Position numbers and translations under genes: made by a program
Notes under the pieces: model-generated
Databases searched by the model: none
What the model was told of the DNA's origin: nothing
Seen by the model: the letters and a program-made list of their open reading frames with translations, nothing else
Shown: positions 27,265 to 36,067 of the stretch, piece by piece
Layout: every line of letters begins with the position of its first letter
Numbering within the stretch: position 1 is the stretch's first letter
Assembly (NCBI GenBank): GCA_964615365.1
Contig: CAZTOU010000006.1
Span: 62,001-126,000, forward strand
Direction of reading: 5' to 3'
DNA from: CAVXZE01 sp964615365
GTDB taxonomy: Bacteria > Myxococcota_A > UBA9160 > UBA6930
Length of the DNA: 64,000 nucleotides

Positions 27265-29813
27265 GCCCGGAAGCCACGCTGCGGATCCGGCGGGCCACCG
27301 CGCTGCTGGTGGTGCTCTGGGCCGTGTCGGCTCTGGTGCTCGCGATCCACGGGCAGCTCTCCTCGCGCCGGATCGTCGCCGCGCCCCTACAGACCTCGGC
27401 AATCAGCGGTGTCGCGCTGGTCAGCTGGTGCAGCGACGCGGCGGCACAGGCGGGCGTGAAGCTCGGCGATCGGGTCATCGAGGTGGAGGGGATCCCGGTC
27501 CGCCAGTGGTACCGCGATCAGGGCTGGGACGAGCTGCGGGCCGGGGTCCCGATCCGTTATCTGATCGAGACCAGAGAGGGCGAGCGCTTCGAGGTCGAGC
27601 TCGTCGCCGTGGTCCTGGCCGTTTCGTACGAACGGATCCTGCTGCCCATCATCCTCGCCTTGATCGCGGTAGGCAGCGCCTACCTGGCGCTGGGACTCTT
27701 CGTCTGGAAGCTCAAGCCGGATCGGGCGGAGTCGTGGGCCTTTCTGCTCTTCAGCGCCCTCATCGCCACCCAGCTCTACGGATCCTTTCACACCTACGAC
27801 GCGATCTGGGGCTACGAGCGGATTCTGATCAACCTGCCCTTCGTCGGCGCGGCGGCCTTCCACCTGTTCACGACCTTTCCCTTCGAACCCCCCTGGGTGC
27901 TTCGCCATCCCGGGATTCGCTTCGTGGGCTACCCGATCGCCGGCGCGATCGCCCTGCTGGCGGTGGCGGATCGGATCGTGGGGATCTCGGACACCGTGCT
28001 CCCCGCGGTCGGCTACGCGGTCGCCCTGGTGGGTGCGCTGGCTTCGGTGTCGATCCTGGTGAGGGAACGGATCCGACTGCGGGGATCCGACGTGGCCGGG
28101 AGCGCCACGATCGTGCTGTTGGGCGCCCTGGTGAGCTTCCTGCCGGTGCTCCTGCTGCTGGCGACGCAGGTCTTCTTTCTCCGCGTCACCTTCCCGCTCT
28201 GGCTGGCCCTCTTGTGGTTCGCCGTCTTCCCGATCGCGGTGGCCTACGGCATCGTGCGAGGCCAGTTCTTCGACATCCGGGGTCTGGCGCGCTCCTCGGC
28301 CGCCTACGGCATGGCGACGCTCGCGATCACGGGGCTGTTCGCTTCGCTCATCAGCTTCGCCGACGCGGCCTTCGCGCGCTTCAACGTGAACGCCAGCTCT
28401 CCGTACTTCTCGGTCACGTTTCTCTTCTTCGCGATACTCGCCTTCAATCCCCTGCGAAACCGCCTCCAGGCGCTGGTCGACCGGCTCTTCGATCGCGATC
28501 ACGCTGGATACCGCACCGCCGTTCGTGAGATCTCGGAGGCCATGGTCGCGATGCTCTCCCTCCGCGAGATCAGCGACCGTCTGCTCGTCGCGGTGACCGA
28601 CACCATGGGCGTGGAACGGGCCATGGTCCTCTTGCTGGACGAGGACGAGCGCGCGCTGCGGCCCGTCGCCTGGCGCGGCGACTGGGACGAAGAGGATCTC
28701 GACGTCCGGCTCTCGGTGGACAGTCCGGTGGGAAAACATCTGTGGATGCGACGCCAGGAGCTCGCTCGCAGCGACTTCGACGACGCCACCGACGCGGAGA
28801 CGCGGGACGCGAGCCGGGACTTCTTCGACAGTCTCGACGTGAAGCACCTGGTGCCGATTCTCTTCGGCGTGGATCTGCTGGGGCTGATCGCCGTGGGAGG
28901 AAAGCTCTCCGGCGAGCTCCTCGGCGCCGATGACCGACAGCTGCTCCGCACCCTGGCCAACCAGAGCGCGATCGCCATCGAGAACGCCCAGGCTTTCGAC
29001 GAGATCGCGCAGCTGAACGAGACGCTGGAGGCGCGGGTCGAAGAGCGTACCTCCGAGCTCAAGAGCGCCCAGACGCAGCTGATGCAGAGCGAGAAGATGC
29101 GTTCGCTGGGTCAGCTGGTCGCCGGCGTAGCCCACGAGCTCAACAATCCGATCGGATTCGTCCACGCCAATCTGCAGCTTCTCGGCGGCTACATCGACCG
29201 ACTGATTCAGGCCCAGGAAGCCGGAGAGGATCCCCAGAAGGAGCGGGAGGCGATCACCAAGCTGCTCTCGCGGAGCCGCGAAGGAACCGAGCGGGTGAAG
29301 AAGATCGTTCTGGATCTGCGCACCTTCTCCCGGAAGGGCCAGGCGGAGCTCACCGAGGCGGATCTGAACGAAGAGATCGATCGCACCCTCGCCCTGATGG
29401 AGCCGCGTTTCAAGGGCGGCATCACCATCGAGCGCGATTGGCAGGAGCTGCCACCGGTAAGGTGTCTTCCGGCGCAGTTGAATCAGGTGTTCATGAATCT
29501 GGTCATGAACTCCTGCGACGCCATGAAGGGGAAGGGGCTCATTCGCATCCGCTCGCGGCCGGCGCCGGAGGGAGTCCTGCTCGAGTTCGAGGACGACGGT
29601 CCCGGGATTCCCGAGGAGATGCGAAGCCGGATCTTCGATCCCTTCTTCACCACCAAGCCCGTGGGCCAGGGGACCGGCCTGGGTCTCTCGATCTCCCACG
29701 GAATCGTGGAGCGCCACGGGGGAAAGATGACCGTGGAGTGTCCTCCCCGGGGCGGAACGATCTTCCGCATCACCCTGCCGCTGGTGGCGCTCACTCAGGA
29801 AGACGCGGCCTGA
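27261..29813 (+). CDS. Membrane sensor histidine kinase with extracytoplasmic PDZ-like domain and GAF domain (second paralogue)
   Basis: The 850-residue protein repeats the architecture of its upstream neighbour. It has TM1, a PDZ-like domain (about 46-115, GVKLGDRVIEVEGIPV), a multi-pass membrane region, GAF, HisKA with H625 in VAHELNNP, and HATPase with FDPFFTTK and GTGLGLS. The two proteins align almost end to end, so they arose by tandem duplication. The GAF and kinase parts are more alike than the PDZ segments. The GTG start at 27261 overlaps the preceding stop and lets the two be made together, possibly as partners in a heterodimer. No receiver-domain gene is adjacent. Confidence 0.9.
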   Translation: MSPEATLRIRRATALLVVLWAVSALVLAIHGQLSSRRIVAAPLQTSAISGVALVSWCSDAAAQAGVKLGDRVIEVEGIPVRQWYRDQGWDELRAGVPIRYLIETREGERFEVELVAVVLAVSYERILLPIILALIAVGSAYLALGLFVWKLKPDRAESWAFLLFSALIATQLYGSFHTYDAIWGYERILINLPFVGAAAFHLFTTFPFEPPWVLRHPGIRFVGYPIAGAIALLAVADRIVGISDTVLPAVGYAVALVGALASVSILVRERIRLRGSDVAGSATIVLLGALVSFLPVLLLLATQVFFLRVTFPLWLALLWFAVFPIAVAYGIVRGQFFDIRGLARSSAAYGMATLAITGLFASLISFADAAFARFNVNASSPYFSVTFLFFAILAFNPLRNRLQALVDRLFDRDHAGYRTAVREISEAMVAMLSLREISDRLLVAVTDTMGVERAMVLLLDEDERALRPVAWRGDWDEEDLDVRLSVDSPVGKHLWMRRQELARSDFDDATDAETRDASRDFFDSLDVKHLVPILFGVDLLGLIAVGGKLSGELLGADDRQLLRTLANQSAIAIENAQAFDEIAQLNETLEARVEERTSELKSAQTQLMQSEKMRSLGQLVAGVAHELNNPIGFVHANLQLLGGYIDRLIQAQEAGEDPQKEREAITKLLSRSREGTERVKKIVLDLRTFSRKGQAELTEADLNEEIDRTLALMEPRFKGGITIERDWQELPPVRCLPAQLNQVFMNLVMNSCDAMKGKGLIRIRSRPAPEGVLLEFEDDGPGIPEEMRSRIFDPFFTTKPVGQGTGLGLSISHGIVERHGGKMTVECPPRGGTIFRITLPLVALTQEDAA

Positions 29814-29853
29814 CTGGCGGGTCAACCGCCGGCAAAGCTACCGTCCGTCGCCT

Positions 29854-31146
29854 ATGAGTCGCGAGCACATCGTCACCCTCGACAAGAAGCGAATCTGGCA
29901 TCCCTACACGGCGATGGATGATTACCGGGCGCGGATCGACCCGATCGTGGTCGACCGGGCGTCCGGACCCTATCTCTACGATCTGAACGGCCGCAGCTAC
30001 ATCGACGCGAACTCGTCCTGGTGGGTCGCCTCTCTCGGTCACAATCATCCGCGCCTGCTCGAGGTCCTGACGCGGCAGGCGGAGAGGAACTGCCACAGCG
30101 CCCTCGCCGGAATGACACACGAAGTCGCCGCACTGCTCGGGGAGTCCGTTTGCGAAGCGGCACCTGCGGGCCTCGACCACGTCTTCTACAGCGACAACGG
30201 GTCGACCGCCGTCGAGGTCGCCCTCAAGGCGTCCCTTCAGTACTGGGCTCAGAACGGACGCGCTTCGCGGAAGCGTTTCGTCTCCCTGGAGGACGCGTTC
30301 CACGGAGAGACCCTCGGGGTAACGGCGATCGGTGGCGTGGATCTCTTCCGGCGTCCCTTCGAGGGGGCGATTCCCGATCATCTCCGGGTTCCCTCTCCCA
30401 CCAAGGCCGGCAGCGTCGAACGCGCGACCGAGATCGTCTCCGACGTGTTCGATCGGCATGCGGAGACACTCGCCGCGGTGGTGGTCGAACCGGTGGTTCA
30501 GGGCGCAGCCGGGATGCAGATCTACGATCCCGCCTACCTGCGGGTGGTCCGGGAGCTCTGCGACCGACACGACGTCCTGCTGATCGCCGACGAGGTCTTC
30601 ACCGGATATGGACGCACCGGGCCGATGTGGGCCTGTGAGCACGCCGGCGTGGTTCCCGATCTCCTCTGTACCGCGAAGGGATTCTGCGGCGGGATGCTCC
30701 CCATGGCGGCCACCCTGTTCACCGGTCGCCTCTTCGAGGGCTTCCTGGGCAGTGCCGAACGCGCCTTCTACTACGGGCACTCCTTCTGCGGCAATCCGCT
30801 CGGCGCCGCGGTGGCGCTCGAGGTCCTGCAGATCTACCGGGAGGAGCAGATCCTCGAGCGCGCCCGGCCGAAGGCGGAACGAATCGCCGCGGCCTTTCAG
30901 GCGCTGGCGGAGCTGCCATCGGTCGCTCGTTCCCGATCTCTGGGAATGATCGGGGCAGTGGATCTCACCGAGGGTGAGGGCTATCTGGCCAGGGCCGGCT
31001 GGCGCGTCTACGACGAGGCCCGCGCCAGGGGCGCCTACCTGCGACCGATGGGAAACGTCGTCTACGTCACGCCGCCCCTCAACATCGAAGACGAAGTCCT
31101 CGATCGCCTGCTGGCGATCGTCCGCGAGTCGATCGAGAGCCTCTAG
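29854..31146 (+). CDS. bioA: Adenosylmethionine-8-amino-7-oxononanoate aminotransferase
   Basis: BioA makes 7,8-diaminopelargonic acid in biotin synthesis, using S-adenosylmethionine as amino donor. The 430-residue protein shows the BioA-specific opening RIWHPYTAM (13-21) and SSWWVASLGHNHP (54-66). It has the PLP lysine K275 in LLCTAKGFCGG, DEVFTGYGRTG, and YGHSFCGNPLGAA. These distinguish it from other class III transaminases, including the one in the LuxC/LuxE operon. No other bio genes are in the window. Confidence 0.93.
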   Translation: MSREHIVTLDKKRIWHPYTAMDDYRARIDPIVVDRASGPYLYDLNGRSYIDANSSWWVASLGHNHPRLLEVLTRQAERNCHSALAGMTHEVAALLGESVCEAAPAGLDHVFYSDNGSTAVEVALKASLQYWAQNGRASRKRFVSLEDAFHGETLGVTAIGGVDLFRRPFEGAIPDHLRVPSPTKAGSVERATEIVSDVFDRHAETLAAVVVEPVVQGAAGMQIYDPAYLRVVRELCDRHDVLLIADEVFTGYGRTGPMWACEHAGVVPDLLCTAKGFCGGMLPMAATLFTGRLFEGFLGSAERAFYYGHSFCGNPLGAAVALEVLQIYREEQILERARPKAERIAAAFQALAELPSVARSRSLGMIGAVDLTEGEGYLARAGWRVYDEARARGAYLRPMGNVVYVTPPLNIEDEVLDRLLAIVRESIESL

Positions 31147-31147
31147 G

Positions 31148-31699
31148 TCAGAACTCCGTCTCCGACATCGTCTCGGGGTCGTACTCGTCCAGCGGCGCGA
31201 TCGGCATGCCGTCGGGGCCGTACACGATCTGGCAGGGGGTCTCCGACGAGAACTGGAAGGTGACCTGGACCAGGAAGCGCTCCGGTGGCTCCGGAACCGC
31301 GGCGCTGTAGATGCCCGCCACCTCGTCGCAGCCGAGCTCGTTTGTGCCCGGCTTGGAGACCACACACTGAACGAGGGTCATGTCCAGCACCTCGGGGGCC
31401 TCGGCGAGCTCCTCATCGAACTCGGAGAGCAGCGCCATGGCGCTCCCGAGATCGAACACCTGTGCCACGCTGCAACCGGCATCGCGCAGCTGCTGGGTTC
31501 CCGGTGCAGACTGGGCGCCCGCCATCGTCTCGACGAACTCTCGAACCGCGGGATTCCGCGCGGCGAAGAAGATCAGGCTGCCGCAGGTGATCGCGCCCAG
31601 GGCCCCCAGCGCGAGAAGAATGTAGAGGAAGACCCTGAGGCCGCTCCGTTCCGGTTCGATCCGTCCCGGGATCTCGGGGCTTCCCGTCGTCATCGCCAT
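31148..31699 (-). CDS. Single-pass membrane hypothetical protein
   Basis: The 183-residue protein has one hydrophobic helix (about 22-46, VFLYILLALGALGAITCGSL) followed by a polar domain of about 135 residues. This domain has cysteines at SVAQ-adjacent, VQCVVS, LGCDEV and PCQIVYG positions that could form disulfides if exported. I recognise no family. Its 3' end abuts bioA convergently with one base between stops. Start could also be the ATG two codons later. Confidence 0.6.
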   Translation of the reverse strand: MAMTTGSPEIPGRIEPERSGLRVFLYILLALGALGAITCGSLIFFAARNPAVREFVETMAGAQSAPGTQQLRDAGCSVAQVFDLGSAMALLSEFDEELAEAPEVLDMTLVQCVVSKPGTNELGCDEVAGIYSAAVPEPPERFLVQVTFQFSSETPCQIVYGPDGMPIAPLDEYDPETMSETEF

Positions 31700-31739
31700 C
31701 CCTCCTTCCGCCGTACTCCCGGCGTTCTCGTTTCGAGCG

Positions 31740-31778
31740 TCATGGATCGTCCGGATTCGCCCGGATCATTCGTGACTC
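31740..31778. repeat. Imperfect hairpin of the dispersed AGCCCGRATCATTC family
   Basis: TCATGGATCGTCCGG (31740-31754) and CCGGATCATTCGTGA (31761-31775) are imperfect inverted copies, 11 of 15 matching. The right arm, GCCCGGATCATTCGTGACTC, resembles the motif at 38803-38822. It overlaps the stop codon of the ketopantoate-reductase-like gene and could act as a terminator. Confidence 0.55.
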
Positions 31779-32775
31779 AGGGATCCAGCAGCTCCGCGGC
31801 GCTCATGCACTCGGGCCCGCGCCCGCCCGTCTTCGCCTCGATCAGCTTCGAGAGCACCCGCGCGTTGGTCGGCGCCCGGATTCCGCGCGCCTCCGCGAGC
31901 TCGAGAATCCGCCGGTGGTATCCGTCCGCCTCCAGGGGGGCACTGCTTCGCAGGCTGCTCCACACCTGATTGTATAGGGGAATCCGCCGGGCGCTGGTCC
32001 CGCGCTCCAGCGATTCGCGCTGGTGGCGGATCTCCTCATCGAGGGATCGGTCTCGCCCATCGCAGGAGCGCGCCGCGATGCCGCTGGTCGCCAGCACCTC
32101 GCGCGCCTCCTCCAGGAGCCGGACCTTGACCTCGACGAAGGGATGCGATTCGTGATCCTCCCTCCGGATCAGGGCGTTGGGGGCGCTCATCAGGTTCACG
32201 CAGAGCTTGAGCCAGCGATCCTCCGCGATTCGCGACGAGATCCCCACGTCGAAGCCCGCGCCACGGAGGTCCTGGGCGAAGGCTTCGGTCTCGGGGTCCG
32301 AGCCCTCTGGATGCAGCCCCACGACCACCCGCCCCGCTCCCGTGAAGCGGACCTGATCCGGCTCGACCCGGGTGCAGGTCTGCCGCCACACCGCGCCGAT
32401 CACCCGGGTAAAGTGCTGCGCCAGCAGCACGTCGTTGTCCACGCCGTTCTGCAGGTTCACAACCGTGGCGCCGGGAGCGAGCTTGGCCAGGGGGGGTGCC
32501 AGTCCTTCCGTGTCGTTGGCGCGGACGCAGAGCAGCAGGGGTCGCTCGGTTCCGCGGAGGTCGGCGTTCTCGATTCCCGCGACCGCGTTGACCGGTGCAC
32601 GCCAGCGCTCGCCGCTCTGCGGATCCTCGACCCGGATACCGCCCGATGCGAGCTGTCGCACAGTGCGGGCGTTTCGAGTCACCAGGCGCACCGGAAGCCC
32701 GGCCCGCGACAGCCGTGCGGCCAGGGCGAGGCCCACCGAGCCGGCCCCGATCACGGTGCGCATCAACGGTGCCAT
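31777..32775 (-). CDS. Ketopantoate reductase-like protein (PanE/ApbA family)
   Basis: The 332-residue protein starts with the NADP-binding motif VIGAGSVGLALAARL. It contains NLQNGVDN and the catalytic-lysine segment WLKLCVNLMSAPNAL, matching KLxxN in E. coli PanE. The C-terminal PLEADGYHRRIL region carries the substrate-binding glutamate position. It probably reduces 2-dehydropantoate for CoA synthesis, but PanE paralogues of other specificity are common. The ATG at 32775 is used; an ATG at 32763 would lose four residues. It follows the threonine aldolase gene by 28 nt and is likely its operon partner. Confidence 0.82.
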   Translation of the reverse strand: MAPLMRTVIGAGSVGLALAARLSRAGLPVRLVTRNARTVRQLASGGIRVEDPQSGERWRAPVNAVAGIENADLRGTERPLLLCVRANDTEGLAPPLAKLAPGATVVNLQNGVDNDVLLAQHFTRVIGAVWRQTCTRVEPDQVRFTGAGRVVVGLHPEGSDPETEAFAQDLRGAGFDVGISSRIAEDRWLKLCVNLMSAPNALIRREDHESHPFVEVKVRLLEEAREVLATSGIAARSCDGRDRSLDEEIRHQRESLERGTSARRIPLYNQVWSSLRSSAPLEADGYHRRILELAEARGIRAPTNARVLSKLIEAKTGGRGPECMSAAELLDP

Positions 32776-32803
32776 CCCCGCATCGCCGGCGACGCCCGCC
32801 GCG

Positions 32804-33826
32804 TCAGCAAGGGATCTCCTCGAGCACGGCGCGCAGCCGCTCCAGGGTCTCCTCCACGTCGGAGGCGGAGACGTCGAGATGGGTGACTGCGCGAAAACGC
32901 CCCGGGCCGATCGGATTGACCAGGAGGTGGCGCGCCCGGGTCGCGCGCACGAAAGCCAGGGTGTCCTGGAACTCGAACACCACCATGTTGGTCTCCGGCT
33001 TGCCCACGACCGCGAGCCCGATGCGTTCCATTCCCTCGGCGAGGAGCCTGGCATTTTCGTGATCCTCGGCCAGGCGTTCCACGTGGTGTTCCAGGGCGTG
33101 GAGTCCCGCAGCGGCCAGGAAGCCAGCCTGGCGCATGCCGCCCCCGAACCGCTTCCGGATTCGGCGAAGCTCGTGGGCTCGCTCGAGCGAGGTGCCGACC
33201 AGCGATCCCACCGGGGCCCCCAGTCCCTTGGAGAGGCAGACGGAGACGGTGTCGAAGGGCTCCGCGATGCGGGCGGGGTCGGTCTCGGTGGCGACCGCCG
33301 CATTGAAGAGACGGGCCCCGTCGAGATGCAGCCGCAGTCCCGCGGTGCGGGCCGTCTCCACCACCCCTTCGAGCAGATCCGCGGGAAAAACCCTCCCTCC
33401 CGCCATGTTGTGGGTATTCTCGACGGCCACGACCGTCGTCGGAGCGAAGTGCTGCTCGTCCGGATGGAGGTTCTCGCGGACGTCGTCGGCGTCGAAGATC
33501 CCCTCCGCGCCAATCGTCTTGATCTGGACGCCAGAGAGCGCCGAGGCCGCGCCGGACTCGTACTTCAGGATGTGGCAGTCCCGAGAGGCGAGCACCACGT
33601 CGCCCGGGCGAGTGAGCGTATGCAGGGCGGCCTGGTTGGCCATCGTGCCCGAGGGGAAGAAGAGGGTCGCCTCTTTGCCGAGCAGCGCCGCCGCACGCTC
33701 TTGGAGCCGGTTCAACGTCGGGTCCTCGCCGTACACGTCATCTCCCACCTCGGCCGCCATGATCGCCTCTCGCATGGCTGCCGTGGGCTGGGTGACGGTG
33801 TCGCTCCGGAGATCGATGACCTTCAT
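32804..33826 (-). CDS. ltaE: Low-specificity L-threonine aldolase
   Basis: This PLP enzyme cleaves threonine or allo-threonine to glycine and acetaldehyde. The 340-residue protein has the N-terminal IDLRSDTVTQPT, DDVYGEDPT, the FFPSGTMANQ cofactor region, LHLDGARLFNA, and the PLP lysine K200 in SVCLSKGLGAP. Length and motifs are standard. It begins a probable two-gene operon with the ketopantoate-reductase-like gene; glycine and one-carbon supply would connect the two loosely. Confidence 0.93.
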   Translation of the reverse strand: MKVIDLRSDTVTQPTAAMREAIMAAEVGDDVYGEDPTLNRLQERAAALLGKEATLFFPSGTMANQAALHTLTRPGDVVLASRDCHILKYESGAASALSGVQIKTIGAEGIFDADDVRENLHPDEQHFAPTTVVAVENTHNMAGGRVFPADLLEGVVETARTAGLRLHLDGARLFNAAVATETDPARIAEPFDTVSVCLSKGLGAPVGSLVGTSLERAHELRRIRKRFGGGMRQAGFLAAAGLHALEHHVERLAEDHENARLLAEGMERIGLAVVGKPETNMVVFEFQDTLAFVRATRARHLLVNPIGPGRFRAVTHLDVSASDVEETLERLRAVLEEIPC

Positions 33827-33924
33827 GGCAGCCAGGATAGCGTCGGGAACCTGAAGCCGGCGATCGGCAGTGCCCGGGCCGCTCGCAGCGCGCCGCGGTG
33901 AGAAATGCAGGCTAGACTGGCCCC

Positions 33925-34677
33925 GTGGATGCCGTGACCCAGGTCGCCGAATGCTGGCGGGAGGCGGGGCGCGTGGTCGTGCTCACCGGCGCGGGAATCT
34001 CGACGGCATCCGGGATCCCGGACTTCCGCTCGCCGGGCGGACGCTGGGAGCGCTATCAGCCCGTCACGATCCAGGACTTCCTCGCCCACGAGGAGTCGCG
34101 GCGCGAGTACTGGCGCTACAAGAGCGAGACCTGGGAGTTGATCTCCTCGGCGGAGCCCAACCCCGCCCACCGCGCCCTGGCGGAGCTGGGGCGCGCGAAC
34201 CGAATCCGTCTGCTGGTGACGCAGAACGTGGACGGTCTCCACGAGCGGAGCGAATTCCCCACCGATCGTCTGATCAACATCCACGGAACCGATTCCCGGG
34301 TCCAGTGCATGGGCTGCGGAAGGGAGGAGCCGCGCCAGGTCGGTCAGGAGCTCTTCGAGGCCGGCCAGCTGGTTCCCCGCTGTGAATGCGGCGGACCCTT
34401 CAAGCCGGCCACGATCTCCTTCGGACAGAGTCTGGTCGCGGAGGATCTCCAGCGCTGCTTTGGCGAAGCGGCGCGCTGCGATTTCTTCGTCGCCGTCGGC
34501 AGCTCGTTGGTGGTGAGCCCGGTCAATCAGATGTTCGGCGAGGCAAAGGCGGCGGGTGCTCGCGCTGCGATCCTCACCTCTTCCGAGACGCCTTTCGACG
34601 ACGCGGCGGACTGGAAGCTTTCGGATCCCGTCGAGGTCATCCTTCCCCTCCTACGCGACGGGGTCATAGCAAAGTGA
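33925..34677 (+). CDS. cobB: Sir2-family NAD-dependent protein deacylase
   Basis: The 250-residue sirtuin has the NAD-binding motif GAGISTASGIPDFR (22-35), TQNVDGLH (99-106) and catalytic H120 in NIHGT. Its zinc cysteines are C128, C131, C153 and C155; the second pair is CxC rather than the usual CxxC. PATISFGQSL replaces the common FGExL. Sirtuins remove acetyl or acyl groups from lysines using NAD+. A histone-fold protein with a lysine-rich tail is encoded 1.4 kb downstream. The start is GTG, and the gene overlaps the next as GTGA. Confidence 0.93.
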   Translation: MDAVTQVAECWREAGRVVVLTGAGISTASGIPDFRSPGGRWERYQPVTIQDFLAHEESRREYWRYKSETWELISSAEPNPAHRALAELGRANRIRLLVTQNVDGLHERSEFPTDRLINIHGTDSRVQCMGCGREEPRQVGQELFEAGQLVPRCECGGPFKPATISFGQSLVAEDLQRCFGEAARCDFFVAVGSSLVVSPVNQMFGEAKAAGARAAILTSSETPFDDAADWKLSDPVEVILPLLRDGVIAK

Positions 34678-35051
34678 CGCACCACCGCGGCGGCTGTCAT
34701 TGCGGTCGGATCGCCTTCCGGTTCACCGGCGAGATCGAGGCGGCGGAGGTCTGCAACTGCTCGATTTGCCACATGAAGGCGTACGTGCACTACTACGTCC
34801 CGCGCGACCGTTTCGAGCTGCAGACGCCGGAAGCGGACTACTCGATCTACCAGTTCAACACCCGCGTTGCCCGTCACCACTTCTGCCCGGTCTGCGGAGT
34901 CGCGCCCTTCTACGTCCCGCGTTCGGACCCGGATGAGATCGACGTGAACCTCCGTTGTGTCGAGGGGATCGACCTGGATGCGATCACCATCACGACGTTC
35001 GACGGGCGTCACTGGGAGGAGGCCCACCGCCGCAACCGCGGCGGCTCGTGA
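34674..35051 (+). CDS. GFA-family zinc-binding protein
   Basis: The 125-residue protein has the three cysteine motifs of the GFA family (glutathione-dependent formaldehyde-activating enzyme-like): GGCHCGRIAF, VCNCSICHMK and FCPVCGVAPF. They are in the right order and spacing for two zinc sites. Most proteins of this family have no proven activity. The GTG start at 34674 overlaps the sirtuin stop as GTGA. The last 62 bp overlap the 3' end of the opposite-strand hydrolase gene. Confidence 0.88.
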   Translation: MTHHRGGCHCGRIAFRFTGEIEAAEVCNCSICHMKAYVHYYVPRDRFELQTPEADYSIYQFNTRVARHHFCPVCGVAPFYVPRSDPDEIDVNLRCVEGIDLDAITITTFDGRHWEEAHRRNRGGS

Positions 35052-35880
35052 ACTCCAGCATCGTGCGCAGCACCGGAGCGGGTCGGTCGATGTGGACGTG
35101 ATGGCCGGCGTCGGGGATCTCCACCAGCTGCGCGTCGGGAATCGCCGAGACGATCTCGAGGGCGCCCTCGCGGGTGAGCAGCGCGCTCTCTTCTCCTCGC
35201 AGCAGCAGCGTCGGGCAGCGGACGTTCTCGAGGACCGGCCGGCCCAGCGGCGGCACCCCGAGCCAGCGCGGGTCGAACTTGAAGCCGAAACGCCCGTCCG
35301 GCTCCTGGCGCACCGATTGCGCCGCGATCCGCCGCCTCATCTCGCCGTCGGCATGGGCGGCGCGCGGAAGGAATCGGAACCGCCGGATCGCCTCCTCGCG
35401 GGACGGGTAGCTCTGGCCGAGGGTGAGAGCGAGCCTCGTGGCTCGCTCACGGGATCGGGATGCTCCCCGGGTCAGCTCGAGAAGAATCAGGGCTGGCGTG
35501 TGCGCGCTCCGGGCCGCGTGCTCCAGGGCGACATGGGCGCCCAGGGAGTGGCCGACCAGGATCGCGTCGGGTGCCGAGAGATGCTCGAGCGTGGCATCGA
35601 GGTCGTCGGAGAACGCACCGGCCCGGAGTTGCTCGGGAAAATCCGAGTCCCCGTGGCCTCGAAAGTCGAGTGCGATCACGTCGAAGCGTTCGGCGAGCTG
35701 GGGGGCCAGGTGGTCCCACCAGTGTGCGTTCGCCCCGGCGCCGTGCAGCAGGACCAGCTTGGCTCGTCCAGCCAGGCCGTGGTGAATGCCGTGGAGATGA
35801 ACTCCATGCAGCCTTCGCCCGGTGAATCGTTCCGCGCTTCCCTGCATCGGTCGCGCAGCGTACCACTGGATTCCCCGCAC
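34990..35880 (-). CDS. Alpha/beta-fold hydrolase
   Basis: The 296-residue protein has the motifs LLHGAGANAHWWD, DFRGHGDS, the nucleophile elbow VGHSLGAHVA, and a C-terminal PDAGHHVHID histidine, making a complete hydrolase triad likely. Family members are esterases, haloperoxidase-like enzymes or lactonases, so no substrate is proposed. GTG at 35880 is used; ATG at 35847 would shorten it by 11 residues and may be the true start. It is convergent with, and overlaps, the GFA gene. Confidence 0.8.
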   Translation of the reverse strand: MRGIQWYAARPMQGSAERFTGRRLHGVHLHGIHHGLAGRAKLVLLHGAGANAHWWDHLAPQLAERFDVIALDFRGHGDSDFPEQLRAGAFSDDLDATLEHLSAPDAILVGHSLGAHVALEHAARSAHTPALILLELTRGASRSRERATRLALTLGQSYPSREEAIRRFRFLPRAAHADGEMRRRIAAQSVRQEPDGRFGFKFDPRWLGVPPLGRPVLENVRCPTLLLRGEESALLTREGALEIVSAIPDAQLVEIPDAGHHVHIDRPAPVLRTMLEFTSRRGCGGGPPPSDARRTS

Positions 35881-35965
35881 TTCCCCCGATCGCGAAATCG
35901 CGTTTCACGGCTCCGGCGAAGCGGCCGAATTCGCCACTTCCAGCCCTTCTGGGCGCGTTTTTCGT

Positions 35966-36067
35966 TTGACTCCCCGCTTGGAAGGCTTAACATGCGACGC
36001 TGCTGACCACGGCGTACCAAGCGCCGGGGGGATTGACGCCGAAGGATCGGCGTGTTGGAGAGGTTAA
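35966..36067 (+). promoter_or_regulatory. Strong candidate promoter and leader of the histone-fold gene
   Basis: TTGACT (35966-35971) and TAACAT (35988-35993) are spaced 16 nt apart, close to the sigma-70 consensus. The leader of about 65 nt contains a stem-loop, ACGCCGA-AGGA-TCGGCGT (36036-36053). The ribosome-binding site GGAGAGG (36057-36063) lies just after it. The hairpin could stabilise the message or control translation. Confidence 0.65.

Noticed and set aside
29854..31146. Alternative call of a second omega-transaminase linked to the kinases
   Set aside because: WHPYT and SSWWVA motifs identify BioA specifically.
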